Origin: Mesostigma viride
Taxonomy: Eukaryota > Streptophyta > Mesostigmatophyceae > Mesostigmatales > Mesostigmataceae
Direction: 5' to 3'
Length of the DNA: 64,000 bases
Assembly (NCBI GenBank): GCA_009746045.1
Contig: RPFO01000219.1
Coordinates: forward strand, 1 to 64,000
Position numbers and translations under genes: made by a program. Below are positions 10,295 through 19,765 of the stretch, one piece after another; the stretch's first letter is position 1, and the number at the start of each line of letters is the position of its first letter. The notes under the pieces are model-generated. The model worked only from the letters and a program-made list of their open reading frames with translations. It was not told where the DNA came from and searched no databases.

Positions 10295-10822
10295 ATGGCC
10301 TCTGAGGCTTCAGAGACCCCAACGAGCTACCAAGACGAAACCTTCGCCGAGACGCGGGAAGAGCAGGTTGACCTGGTCAAGACAATTCGAAAGGGACAAC
10401 CGCTGAATGATGAACAGAAAAAAGCCCTTCGCGACAAAATGAGGGTTTACCAGCAACGCGCAAAAGCCGAGAGGGAGAAGAGACGAAACGAGGAAAAGGA
10501 GGCAGAGATAACGAAACGAAAGGTCCTTGCAAAGGAATTGGAGATTCAGCGGCAAAGGCTAGTCGAACTCGAGCTGCAAGAAGCCCGCAACAAATCGCGG
10601 ATTGAACGCCTTCTCGCTGAAGATTCAGTCGCCTCAACCCCCGCCGACACGCCAAAACCAAGACGGGGTCGAAAGCCCAAGGAGACAGAGCCGGACTCTC
10701 CGCCACCCCCGATCAAGACCCGACAGCTCCCACCTCCACCACCGCCACCTGTCGCGATGACGCCATACGAGATGCGCATGGCCGCCATCCGCGCGTCTCT
10801 CCTTGCTAGTCTGGACGATTAA
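10295..10822 (+). CDS. Viral coiled-coil protein with AT-hook-like and polyproline segment (175 aa)
   Basis: An intact frame, the first gene of the plus-strand block. Residues ~25-110 are a long charged helix (KRRNEEKEAEITKRKVLAKE and onward), probably a coiled coil. This is followed by a KPRRGRKPKE motif that resembles an AT-hook (core R-G-R-K), then a polyproline run (LPPPPPPPV), and a hydrophobic C-terminal helix (MRMAAIRASLLASLDD). It could be a scaffold or a partner of the packaging ATPase, whose ATG lies 13 bases after this stop. No family is recognised; the AT-hook suggests contact with AT-rich DNA. Confidence 0.55.
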   Translation: MASEASETPTSYQDETFAETREEQVDLVKTIRKGQPLNDEQKKALRDKMRVYQQRAKAEREKRRNEEKEAEITKRKVLAKELEIQRQRLVELELQEARNKSRIERLLAEDSVASTPADTPKPRRGRKPKETEPDSPPPPIKTRQLPPPPPPPVAMTPYEMRMAAIRASLLASLDD

Positions 10823-10834
10823 AATGTCTTCAGA

Positions 10835-11718
10835 ATGATAATGGCTATCATCGAAGAGCGACGAATTCATTCACTTGAGAACAAAGACATCAAGCAACGA
10901 TACGCCCCACAGCGTCCTGCTCCACCGAATATGCCGAGTCTTCATTTCATCGCAAACTTCTGCGGAGCTCGACGGTCTGGGAAAACTACATCGGCAGTCA
11001 ACATGGCGAAGGCTTACTTTGCTAAAACTCATTCGACAAGCTGTACCTCATTTCAGGGAGTGCCCACACGGAGCCAAAATACAATGAGCTCCCGGAACCA
11101 GCTATGACGATGGAAGTCTACTCTAACCTGGCATTCGATGGGATGATAGATCATATAAAGTCTGACCTCCACGAATACGAGAGGTACAAGGACGATCTCA
11201 AGGTCTGGGAAACGTTCAAACGCGAATACGTGGATGGGAAAAAAAACGCAGAACTCATGGACCTCTCCATGTACCTACGCCTTGATGCAATGAACTGGGA
11301 TAAACCTGCGACAAGGTTCGAGCACGGTCCTCCTTCGTCGCTCATTCTGATAGACGACATGCAAGGCAGTGCCCTCTATCAGAGCTCTAGCAAAAACGCT
11401 GTTGCGGCTTTCGCGTTCAAACACAGACACTTCCTCACGAGCATGATTTTCCTGACACAGGCGTACACAAGCGGTGGCGTACCACGAGCAGTGCGAGCGA
11501 ATATATCGTTTCTTGCGCTGTTCAGAACGAAGGACCATCGAGCCGCGCGACAGATCGCGGAAGAGAGCGCGGGGGCTGTGGCGCCGGACGAGTTTCTCGC
11601 GCTATGGGACCACGCCGTCAAGGACGATCCTCACGACTTCTTCGCTGTCGACTTCGACCAGCGCGACCCGAAAAAAATGTTTCGTCGAAACTTCAATACA
11701 TTTCTCTCGATAAAATAA
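10835..11718 (+). pseudogene. Genome-packaging ATPase (FtsK/HerA-A32 type) with one frameshift
   Basis: The N-terminal part (10835 to about 11030) carries a Walker A motif, FCGARRSGKTTSA. Shortly after, the frame is lost: the natural continuation (FDKLYLISGSAHTEPKYNEL) lies in the next frame and leads into the open frame ending at 11718. That part has the Walker B strand SLILIDDMQGS with paired Asp residues, a polar sensor-like stretch (MIFLTQAYTS), and GVPRAVRANISFLALFR, the arginine-containing segment of A32-type ATPases. The family pumps viral DNA into preformed capsids and is a hallmark of PLVs, Polintons and giant viruses. A single base change near 11030-11045 explains the break. Length without the break (~294 codons) is normal for the family. 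Confidence 0.75.
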
Positions 11719-11740
11719 TTTTCTCTGAACATGATATACT

Positions 11741-12235
11741 ATGGATATTCCGTCCATCAAACGATACGCAGGCGCCGAGAAGGAGTACGTGTTGGACACC
11801 CAAGCACTCCTCCGATATTGTTCGGGTTCTCGACTGGGGCAGAAAACTCTAGAACGTGTCGTCAGGATCCTTCAAGAAGCAGGCCACCACGACACGATTC
11901 CGTCCACCTGTCACGACATGAGCCCCGAAATCCGATTGGCCATCCTCGCCTTGGTGGGCGATCGCAGGCGTCCACGTGGGCGCTCACCCTCCAAAACGGA
12001 AAAACGACACGAACCGAAACGGCCTCGAGGGCGCCCAAGGATCCACCCCGTAGGGTATAAAAAGCCTCGAGCCAAAAAATTGTCTCATGTTCAGTCATCA
12101 GATGACGGTGACCGTAGAGGAGCGTCGCGAGCAATGGCGACGGGCCCAGGCGAAGAGGCGAGCAATCGCCCGCGACCAGACGAACTGCATCTCGGCGAAA
12201 AGCAAGGTCAAGAAGGGCGTCTGGAATCCCAGTGA
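11741..12235 (+). CDS. Viral AT-hook protein (up to 164 aa)
   Basis: Starts at an ATG embedded in ATATACTATGG. The first ~75 residues form a small helical unit (LDTQALLRYCSGSRLGQKTL), followed by Arg/Pro/Lys-rich sequence with a clear AT-hook (KRPRGRPRIHPVG). The last ~50 codons overlap the start of the recombinase gene in another frame and have an unlikely composition, so the real end may be earlier or a frameshift may have extended it. A DNA-binding partner of the recombinase or of replication is plausible but not shown. Confidence 0.45.
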   Translation: MDIPSIKRYAGAEKEYVLDTQALLRYCSGSRLGQKTLERVVRILQEAGHHDTIPSTCHDMSPEIRLAILALVGDRRRPRGRSPSKTEKRHEPKRPRGRPRIHPVGYKKPRAKKLSHVQSSDDGDRRGASRAMATGPGEEASNRPRPDELHLGEKQGQEGRLESQ

Positions 12236-13349
12236 TCGATGGATCGCAAATAACCCCGAGTGCGCGGAAAAAATCGGCTTGCAGGCGACCTCTCCACCCT
12301 CGCCGGAGCCACCGCACCACGAGGAATCGCCTGCGCGAGCTGGAGGAGGGCGGTACTGGACCTTCGACGAGGCCGTCGCCGCAGCGGAAGCGCGACCAGA
12401 GCAGCACGAGCGTGGCAGGCCATCGAAGGAGCGCGGGGCGACTCGCAAGACCGCTTTGGGATACATTGGCAGGATGCGGGTCCTGCTCGACAAACTGGGG
12501 TGCTCGCAGTACGAGTCCGTTGATTGCCTTGCCGACACAGCTCGTGTTCTTCGCGTGGTGCACGAGACATCAGAACCCAAGCGCAAGACCCAGCACTCGA
12601 AGGACGACGCCTGGAGGGAGAATGAGAAGCAGCTCCTCGGGGTCATCAACGGCGTGAACCGAATGATGCCGCCCGAGAAGAGGCTCCCAAGTCACGTTAC
12701 GGACGCGTACACTGCTCGCGTCAGGGAGCTGAAGGTTGGTGACCTGGACAGACGGTTTGACCGTGCCGAGAACAAGCCGCTGAGGTACACGTACGAACAG
12801 CTCCAGAAGATCGCCAAAGCAGAGTACGAAGCCGATCCCACGTCCGACGCCGCGCTCATGGGCTTGATCTATCTCTCGGGTGAAGATCTACCACCGACGC
12901 GTTACAATCACGACCAGATGCGCATCGTCGACTCGGTCGCTGAGCTAGGACCGCACGAGAACGGCTACATCCCGAGCGAGAGGAGATTCTACATCCAGAA
13001 TTTCAAAACGCAGCACAGCATGCCAGTTTATGACGTCGTCATCCCGAAGAAGTACGGAAAGCTCATCAAAGCGTTAGATGCCCGTGCTAAGGCTGGACAG
13101 AAATTCCTTTTCGAATCAGAGCCTGGCATTCCGATCAAACACGAGCTCTACAGCGCCCGTTACAACCGGATTTACGGAGGCATCGACGCCACGCGACAAG
13201 CATACATCACTCGTTTCCTGAAGGGCGCTTCATTTAAGAAACGTAAATGGGCTGGCGACATGATGGGCCATGACGTACTGACAGGAGCCGTTTACGAGAG
13301 GCAGGGTGGCGAGACTGGCGGACGTCGGCTGAGGCCGAGGAAAAAGTAG
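12087..13349 (+). CDS. Tyrosine recombinase (integrase) of the virus
   Basis: An intact 420-codon frame (start 12087; the ATG at 12102 is also possible). The N-terminal ~120 residues are basic, then a helical core-binding-like region (GYIGRMRVLLDKLG) is followed by the catalytic domain. First catalytic Arg: LSGEDLPPTRYNHDQMRIV, the L-P-P-x-R signature common in eukaryotic-virus tyrosine recombinases. Lys strand: NFKTQHSMPVYDVVIP. Second Arg: GIDATRQAYITRF, where the usual His of HxxR is Asp. Then MMGHDVLTGAVYERQ, with His and the probable nucleophile Tyr eight residues apart. The enzyme cuts and rejoins DNA through a Tyr-DNA link and would have inserted the virus. It differs from the retroviral-type integrase of classical Polintons. 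It is uninterrupted while other viral genes are broken. Confidence 0.75.
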   Translation: MFSHQMTVTVEERREQWRRAQAKRRAIARDQTNCISAKSKVKKGVWNPSDRWIANNPECAEKIGLQATSPPSPEPPHHEESPARAGGGRYWTFDEAVAAAEARPEQHERGRPSKERGATRKTALGYIGRMRVLLDKLGCSQYESVDCLADTARVLRVVHETSEPKRKTQHSKDDAWRENEKQLLGVINGVNRMMPPEKRLPSHVTDAYTARVRELKVGDLDRRFDRAENKPLRYTYEQLQKIAKAEYEADPTSDAALMGLIYLSGEDLPPTRYNHDQMRIVDSVAELGPHENGYIPSERRFYIQNFKTQHSMPVYDVVIPKKYGKLIKALDARAKAGQKFLFESEPGIPIKHELYSARYNRIYGGIDATRQAYITRFLKGASFKKRKWAGDMMGHDVLTGAVYERQGGETGGRRLRPRKK

Positions 13350-13350
13350 A

Positions 13351-13521
13351 TAGTTTCCCGTGGGAAATTTTCATGAATGTCGAAAAGGGTATTCTAAACT
13401 GCATGCATTATACAGGGAATATAAAAGTTCCATGGGAACATTTTTCTCGAGGGTCGAGGTTCGAGGGTTTGGCATTTTATAATCTGAATTATTTTTTTTT
13501 CTAAACAAGTAATATACTATC
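13351..13521. promoter_or_regulatory. AT-rich leader before the primase operon
   Basis: This gap is markedly AT-rich near its end (a T9 run, then CTAAACAAGTAATATACTATC right before ATG 13522). The string ATATACTAT also lies at the ATG of the AT-hook gene (11734-11742), so it may be a shared viral promoter or start element. Only two copies are seen, so this is suggestive. Confidence 0.3.
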
Positions 13522-13650
13522 ATGTCGTCTGAACCGAGTCGTGTCGTCACAGTCGAACCTTCTAGAAAGCACCGTGGGAGTATAAAGGACGTTGACATTC
13601 CGTGGCTGGCTCTACTCCATCCACCACCCGAGGCCACCCATGAGACATGA
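13522..13650 (+). CDS. Short leader ORF (42 aa) overlapping the primase start
   Basis: A 43-codon frame (MSSEPSRVVTVEPSRKHRGS to THET) whose TGA overlaps the ATG of the primase gene in an ATGA. This layout is typical of stop-start coupled translation. The peptide contains no recognised motif. It is supported by its AT-rich leader and exact overlap, but a chance frame of this length is possible. Confidence 0.35.
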   Translation: MSSEPSRVVTVEPSRKHRGSIKDVDIPWLALLHPPPEATHET

Positions 13651-16600
13651 ACAAGGTCGTCACGCAATGGCGCTACAAGAAGGCTCCCACAAAAGAGGCC
13701 GGGGTGTCTCTCGGCCATCGCTTCATTTGTGCGCGTGGCATAACACGAAGGACGCCAACGAGTACGCGCATTATGGCAACCTCGCAGACTTTTCGCGGAT
13801 CTATGCGGAGTGTGCTGCTCATCCCGTTCGCCGCACGCTCGACGAAGTCATACAACCCGACGACCCGTCGTGGGCGTACGTCGACATTGACGACAAGGTC
13901 GACCCAGATGACGAGCGTCTGGCGAACATCGATTACCCGGGACACTTTCGCCGTGTTCACGACGAGTACTGCCGCGTCGTCCTGAACATCGCAACCAAGG
14001 ACTTTCGCTACGAGGTCAGCACGGCGTCTCGCATGAAGAAGGATTTGTTCAAGTCGTCTTTCCACATCGTCGTGCGCGGTCTCGTTCTTGCCGACCTGGA
14101 CGCGAGAGTGTTTTGGTACAGCGGCCTCACCGATTTCATCAAGCGCGCGTCTTTCGACCTGTCATCTCCCGTTCACGAGGACGCGCACGAGCTGCTGAAG
14201 TTCAAAGTGAACGGTCAAGAGCAATTCGACGAGATCTGCCGCCACCCAGCTGACTATTTCGGTGAAATGGACACGGTGATCGACGAAGCAGTCTACAGGA
14301 GAGACAGTCTTTTCCGATGCGTCGGGATGCACAAATTCGGGGACACTGACCCTCTGGGAATTCTGCGCACATGTGAAGGCTCGTCTAGTGACTTCCTCGA
14401 CCATCTCATCAACATCTACTCGCCGGACGACGTCTCGGGCGGGGTATTGGTGAGTGCGCCCCCGGACTGGGCGGCATCGTTGAAGAGGAGAGGGGTTCGC
14501 GGACGTCGCGAGTGCACGGTGAAGGCGGCGGGCAAGGACATTGACGTTTCTGCATCTCTCGCGGCGATGGAGAAGGTGGCTCCGGAGTGTGACTATCTCG
14601 AGTGCGGCTACATTGAGTTGTCTCCAGACGTCAAGCTCGTGAGGGTGAAGTACCAGCAATGCGACGATCACATCTGCCTCATATGCAACAAGGTGCACGA
14701 GAAGAACGGCCCATTCACGCTCCAATACCCGTCAGGACAAGTTTTTTATGACTGCTACAGGAAATCGCCAGACGCTCGCAAGATCGAGATCGCACCTCCC
14801 GTGATGCAGCAACCGGGATCTGACCAAGTGCCGTTCACTCACACGTATTCGTCCGAAAAATCAAGCCATTCAGCTGGGATGCGCTATTTGGGGGACCGCA
14901 TAAGAGCACCTTCCTCGTCCAGTCCAACTGCGGGACAGGTAAATCTGAGAGGATTCGTGAACTCGTCAACGAGGCGGTGAGGAGGGATCCAGGTATTCGC
15001 GTGTGCTGCATCGTGCAACATCAGCCTGTCCAAGGAGGAGGATCGCAACTACAAGTCTCTGGGCGAGGTGGGAGGACGATTGCGTGGGAGGACAACGCGT
15101 TCCATCTCTTGTCCAGTGACCCGAATTTCCGTCACTACCTGAGCGGTCCGAAGGGATGATGTCTGATGACAGGGTGCTGGTCGTTCTTAACAGCATCTTG
15201 CGCGTCACAGACCAACCGTTCGATCTCCTCATCCTAGACGAAATATATAACACCCTCACCGCGATTTCGCAGCGCCACGTGGATACAAGCGCGAGGTGTT
15301 GAGGAAGTTCATCAGGCTCATTGAGACGTCCAAGGTCGTGATTGCTAGACGCTACCGTTACTCGAAAGGTATACGAGTTCATAGCGGCCTATCGCGCGGC
15401 GGATACTATGGAGGTGGATTGCAACACCTTCCGGCGCCCTACCAACAGGACTCTGCGATGGGTGGACGTGACATCAGAAAAGAACTGGCGAAAGGTCTGC
15501 GTGGACGCTTTGTTACTGAGTGTCAGAGGAGGATAGAGGCGGGAGAGGATTTCTGCCCAATGTCTGGAAAAAAGAGGCCGCCATGGCGTATGAGGTATTA
15601 AAAATCACGGAGCAGAAAAAGAATGGTCGCCTTTACACTAGCCTGACAAGCAAGAGGATCTGGAGGTTGGTGCGAATGCTGCGTGGGCTGACTTGACTTT
15701 TGATTTCAGCCCACGATCACGGTTGGAGTCTCCTACACGAGCACACATTCGACAGCATGGTGGGATGTTCATCAACGGGGATAACTACGCGAGCTACACG
15801 ACAACCCTCCAGCAAATTTTCAGGGTTCGCCACTAGTCAAGGGAGAGATGGTAATCTTCTATCGAGACGACTTCGCTCTTAACCGCCCCAACGGACTACG
15901 GCACGATCGTCGAGAACATGATCGCGGGGGACACTGCGCTCATCCAGCTGCTGTTCGACAACGCCGACGTAGTCTGCGACTGGAGCGCGGACAAGTCGCG
16001 TATCTATGACAGAAATTGCCCCAAGTTCCGTCTCTTCTGCCGGAACCAGCAAGATCTCGCGGTGTCGAGGTCCCACTACAAGGGAAATCTCATCAAGATA
16101 CTGACGGAGGACTACGGCGTGGAGGTGTCGGCAGTGGAGGAGTTGGGGGACATCGACGCCCCTCCGCTTCCGGTACTAGAAGATCCAGACAAGGACAGGG
16201 AGGTGGTGCTTATGAGCGAGGAGGAGTACAAGGATCTAGAGGGGAGAATCGGCGGCACGGTTCCACTTTCACCGTACGAAATGCGTCTGAAGGCGGTGTA
16301 CGAACTGGTTCACCGGTTGTACATGATTCCGTATGATCTCATCGACGACGAGCTCCCTCAAATTCTGGACAAGGAGATGGGGAGGAAGGCGTACGCTGGC
16401 ATTCGGCAATATTCGAAGTTGACGGGACTAGGAACCAAGGAGCATTTCAGAGACAATCTGTTGATTCTGCAGAAGTCAGAGTCCTTGTTTGATTTGAAGG
16501 CGTATTCTCGTTTTGGACTAGCACAGTCTCTGGCCATTACGCTCAAGCTACTAGAAGGGACGCCTATCATCGACTTCATCACGACGGCTGATCCGTCCAA

Positions 16601-16988
16601 TCTCACAATGAAGTTGACGCGCGACGAGACGATTGCACTAGGGAATAAAATTGATAGCGAAATTGCCGACAAGGCCTGGTTCATGCGCTCAACATTTGGA
16701 TACCAACGGCGAGCAGGCGAGGCTGGTAGTCTGTCTTTTGCAATGTAGCGGGCTCATCAACAGATTGTTAAGCCCGACTCTGGGAATTTCTGCCAAGGGG
16801 CGAAGGGCAATAGCCGTGGCGGTGGTTACTTGGAAATTTCGAAGGCGGACATGCACGCGTTTCTTGATAGGTATAAACCCTCGTGGTGGGGCGATGAGAA
16901 GGATTATTCGATCACGTCGTTGTCTGGCCTGTCGATGGATGAAATCGCTCCTTTCCTGCAGGGGCGGATAAGTAATAAATATTTTTAA
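13647..16988 (+). pseudogene. Primase fused to UL9/origin-binding-type SF2 helicase, heavily frameshifted
   Basis: N-terminal part is an archaeo-eukaryotic primase. Start MNKVVTQWRYKKAPTKEAG (13647) shifts near 13720 into the long frame with the metal site WAYVDIDDKVD, the SFHIVVRG motif and a VYRRDSLFRCVGMHKFG motif, then a zinc site (CDDHICLICNKVHE ... FYDC) as in herpes UL52-type primases. Near 14860 the frame changes to KPFSWDALFGGPHKSTFLVQ leading to Walker A SNCGTGKS. Further pieces in changing frames give VLVVLNSILRV and LLILDEIYN (Walker B), IETSKVVIALDATVTRKVYE, SPTITVGVSYTST, then TTLQQIFRVRH, the order of motifs in the herpesvirus origin-binding (UL9) helicase family. The C-terminal frame 15918-16748 and a last piece (YLEISKADMHAFLDRY to the stop at 16986-16988) complete it. 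At least six shifts, mostly in the helicase half. Confidence 0.75.
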
Positions 16989-17122
16989 TGGAACGCGTTT
17001 CTGCCATGCATGTAGTTATCGTTGCCAGCGACAACTGCTTCCCATGCAAATCGGAGGCCCATCCGGTTCCGGTCACACCCCGCCGCGCGGCCCTCGCCGG
17101 CTCCCTCACCATGCGAGGACAT

Positions 17123-17603
17123 GGCGAAAAATTGGGCGGTCTTTTCTTAAGAGTAAGTACGTGCAATTTTTCGCCACATCCAACAACCACGCCACCTCAG
17201 CGCCGGCCAGTGGGGGAAGGTGGCGAAAAATTGGGCGTTCTTTATATAAGAGTAAGTACGTGCAATTTTTCGCCATCACTCTCACACCTTGACAAACACC
17301 TCCTATACCCCGCGCCAAGGGGTGGCAGGGTGGCGAAAAATTGGGCGTTCTTTTCTTAAGAGTAAGTACGTGCAATTTTTCGCCATCACTCTCACACCTT
17401 GACAAACACCTCCTATACCCGCGCCAAGGGGTGGCAGGGTGGCGAAAAATTGGGCGTTCTTTTCTTAAGAGTAAGTACGTGCAATTTTTCGCCATCACTC
17501 TCACACCTTGACAAACACCTCCTATGACCCGCGCCAAGGGGTGGCAGGGTGGCGAAAAATTGGGCGTTCTTTATATAAGAGTAAGTACGTGCAATTTTTC
17601 GCC
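17123..17603. repeat. Five-unit tandem repeat, each unit with a 12-bp inverted repeat
   Basis: Units contain GGCGAAAAATTG, a 29-base loop holding AAGAGTAAGTACGTG, and then CAATTTTTCGCC, the exact inverse of the first arm. The 53-base cores lie at 17123-17175, 17222-17274, 17332-17384, 17441-17493 and 17551-17603, spaced 99, 110, 109 and 110 bases. Between them is a shared spacer (CACCTTGACAAACACCTCC, GCGCCAAGGGGTGGCAGGG). Loop variants CTTAAG and TATATAAG alternate. The array begins 135 bases after the last viral gene, so it could be a viral terminal or recombination site, a replication origin or a host satellite. I see no protein-coding role. Confidence 0.85.
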
Positions 17604-17721
17604 ATCCTTGTCACACCCCCAACACACCATCACAACTGCCGGGGTGGTGACAGATGCCAGCCTAAATGTCACAATCTGGTGAGCAGTGGTGGCAGGGGGG
17701 CACTTCTGTTTTTGCAAGTGG

Positions 17722-17750
17722 TTTAGGGTTTTAGGGTTTAGGGCTTAGGG
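17722..17750 (+). repeat. Short interstitial telomere-like run (TTTAGGG type)
   Basis: TTTAGGG units in slightly irregular form (TTTAGGGTTTTAGGGTTTAGGG, then CTTAGGG) occupy 29 bases. This is the plant/alga-type telomere unit. It may mark a healed break or chance insertion next to the viral flank. Too short to prove a telomere origin. Confidence 0.6.
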
Positions 17751-17884
17751 TGAGACCCATCCTAGGCCGCGGTCACTATAGGGTCACTATAGGGGTGGCA
17801 GATGCCAGCATAAGGGTGGTGCACTTCTCCTAGTCGCGATGACGGAATGATGACGGAATGATGATGGAAGCTACTTAATTAATT

Positions 17885-18347
17885 AATAGAGCGTCCCAGA
17901 GGACAGAATCAAAAGCCTTGATGAAGTCGACGAAGATCAGGATGGCGGAAAACTCATAAGGATGCAGGAGAGCGATTTCCTCGAAGGCGACGCGCGACGA
18001 AGATGGCCATGACGGTGTTGCGCCCAGGACGAAAGCCCAATTAACTTTCCCCTAGGTGACGGTCAAGGGCAGAACGAAGGCGGTTGAGGATCATGCGCAT
18101 GAACAACTTGAGTGCGGCGCTCTGGATGCAGACTCCTCGGTAGTTGGCGGGGTCGTCAGGGGAACCTTTGTTTTTGTACAGCATAATACGGACTAGCTGT
18201 GCGCTGCCGTGCTCAGGAATCGGCGGCGCGACGGCAAGCAGGATCCGGTTGCAGACGTCAAGCAGGAACCCCGTGAGCGCCGTCAGCTTAATCACCGGGG
18301 CGGGGAGCTGGTCAGGTCCAACGGCGGCGTAGAAGCGGAGTTGCCTA
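17885..18347 (-). mobile_element. Truncated LINE reverse-transcriptase fragment
   Basis: On the minus strand, from 18347: GPDQLPAPVIKLTALTGFLL, then LYKNKGSPDDPANYRGVC (the KxGxxxDPxNYRG motif of non-LTR reverse transcriptases), then LGFRPGRNTVMAIF after a one-base shift, and finally AILIFVDFIKAFDSVLW, which contains the catalytic FxDFxKAFD block A at about 17906-17938. The YADD block and everything after it are missing, and the left edge is TTAATTAATTAA. Frameshifts and truncation make this a dead copy. Confidence 0.8.
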
Positions 18348-18349
18348 GC

Positions 18350-18710
18350 ATTATTTAGTCATGTACATGTGTGCCTATGATGTGCCACACACCAGATGAT
18401 GCCTAGCCTAGCTTTATTTAGTTATGCTGTGCCCATGCAGAGAGTCACTCTCTGCTGAGAAGCCATGCTCTAGCCTTTGTATAGCCATGACGATCTTCCC
18501 CCCTATGTCTGCGCCTTTACGGTAGTAGGTGCTGGAATACATAGCGGTGTGCAGGTGCACTTTGTGCACCCAGAGCAGGTGTAGTTTACACCCTACCCTT
18601 GCAGGAAGTAGCCCAGAGTGTATTAAAAGCCATATGCCCCTTCTCAGGGATATGTGCTACATATACTCTCAACGGAGTTGTGTTCCAATTCAATTCAATT
18701 CAAGTCCGGC
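18350..18710 (+). repeat. SINE-like dispersed element, plus-strand copy
   Basis: About 350 bases: 5' part with CATGTACATGTGTGCC, a central GCAGAGAGTCACTCTCTGC palindrome, then GGATATGTGCTACATATACT and a terminal hairpin (ACTCT-CAAC-GGAGT), ending in a simple tail of ATTCA units. Further copies lie at 40430-40690 (+), 41160-41520 (-), 41995-42355 (+), 43300-43640 (-), 46130-46380 (-) and a 3' stub at 45650-45690 (-). No open frame. Tail sequence differs between copies, as expected of reverse-transcribed elements. Confidence 0.7.
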
Positions 18711-19049
18711 ATTTTTTGCAACGTCACCCACGTCTGTTCGGTGCATGCTGTCCCTTTGTACAAGCTCTACCAGCAGGTCGTGGACCGGCTCCATGATCTC
18801 GTAGTATCACCTGCATCTGAACCCTGTGATGCCAGGTCTCCTTTGCGGCTGTTCCGAGCTTGGCACTAGTTAATTTGTTGTCCCCGCCGTCCCGTCGCTA
18901 CGTACAGTAACATGTTTTCTGGCATAATGTTTGGGTGTTTGGTTCACGCCGCACAAGTGACGTCCTCACGGATTCTTGCCTTTGCCCCGTGTGCGGTTCT
19001 TGGACGGTTGGAAACACGGCATGGCTAACGTAATGACTGACTAGCTAGA

Positions 19050-19765
19050 CCTTTTCAGTGGTTTCCCATTTTGCTGGTATTTCCTCGCAAGTGGGAGAGC
19101 GATCGCAGCAATGGTGCTCACCACTAGACATTCCCAGCCAGTTATGCTCGAAACACACGCCCTGATCAAGCAAGCTGTTTCCGGCCCCACCGTCTAGGTC
19201 ACTTGTAGTCGCTCTTCACGTAAGCCAGCCATACTTTCAATGAACTACACATTTCGGCCATCTCCATTCATATTCATCATCCTGAACAACTCGAAACCGC
19301 GGAAAAGATCACACCAGGCTCGAGCTACCATGGTCCGGATTCTCCCGATTTCTGGCCTGCACTGGTTGTCTCCGTGATAACCTTAACACATTAAAGCTAC
19401 GCATTTCCACCTCCATTCATTAATGTCCATCACCTTGAACGACTCAACAAACGCAGATAAGTTAGCAGTGCTCAGGCTCGAGCCACCATGGTACGGATCC
19501 TCCAGATTTCTGGCCCGCACTGGTTGTCTCATTGATATTTCAATGAGCCCTGCTTGCAAACTTGTTACCTTGAAAATGTGCGTGGCCAGCCTTGACTTCC
19601 ATGCACGGGATACCAAATTGACATGTGCGCACAGTAACAATGGTCCATGAGACAACGTAGCAGTGCATGCAGACCAGAAATCTGGTGAATCCGGTCCATT
19701 GGTACCTCGAGCCTGCCGATGTCTTGTAGGCGTTTGTAGAGTCGTTCAGGATGATGGAGATGACA
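19050..19765. repeat. Cluster of dispersed repeat R (three partial copies, both orientations)
   Basis: The family core is GAGCTACCATGGTCCGGA, followed by TTTCTGGCCTGCACTGGT and TGTCTC. Plus-strand copies end at about 19376 and 19540; a minus-strand copy covers about 19640-19765. A 5' extension (CACGTAAGCCAGCCAT, with a GTTTCCGGCCCCA stretch) at 19130-19260 is shared with the inverted copy at 63470-63680. Other copies are at 37365-37420, 37995-38050, 39180-39290, 51485-51610 and 63231-63345. No coding capacity is seen; probably a SINE or short non-autonomous element. Confidence 0.6.

Noticed and set aside
17123-17603. CRISPR-like array
   Set aside because: Spacers are nearly identical between units and the host is eukaryotic; this is an ordinary tandem repeat.
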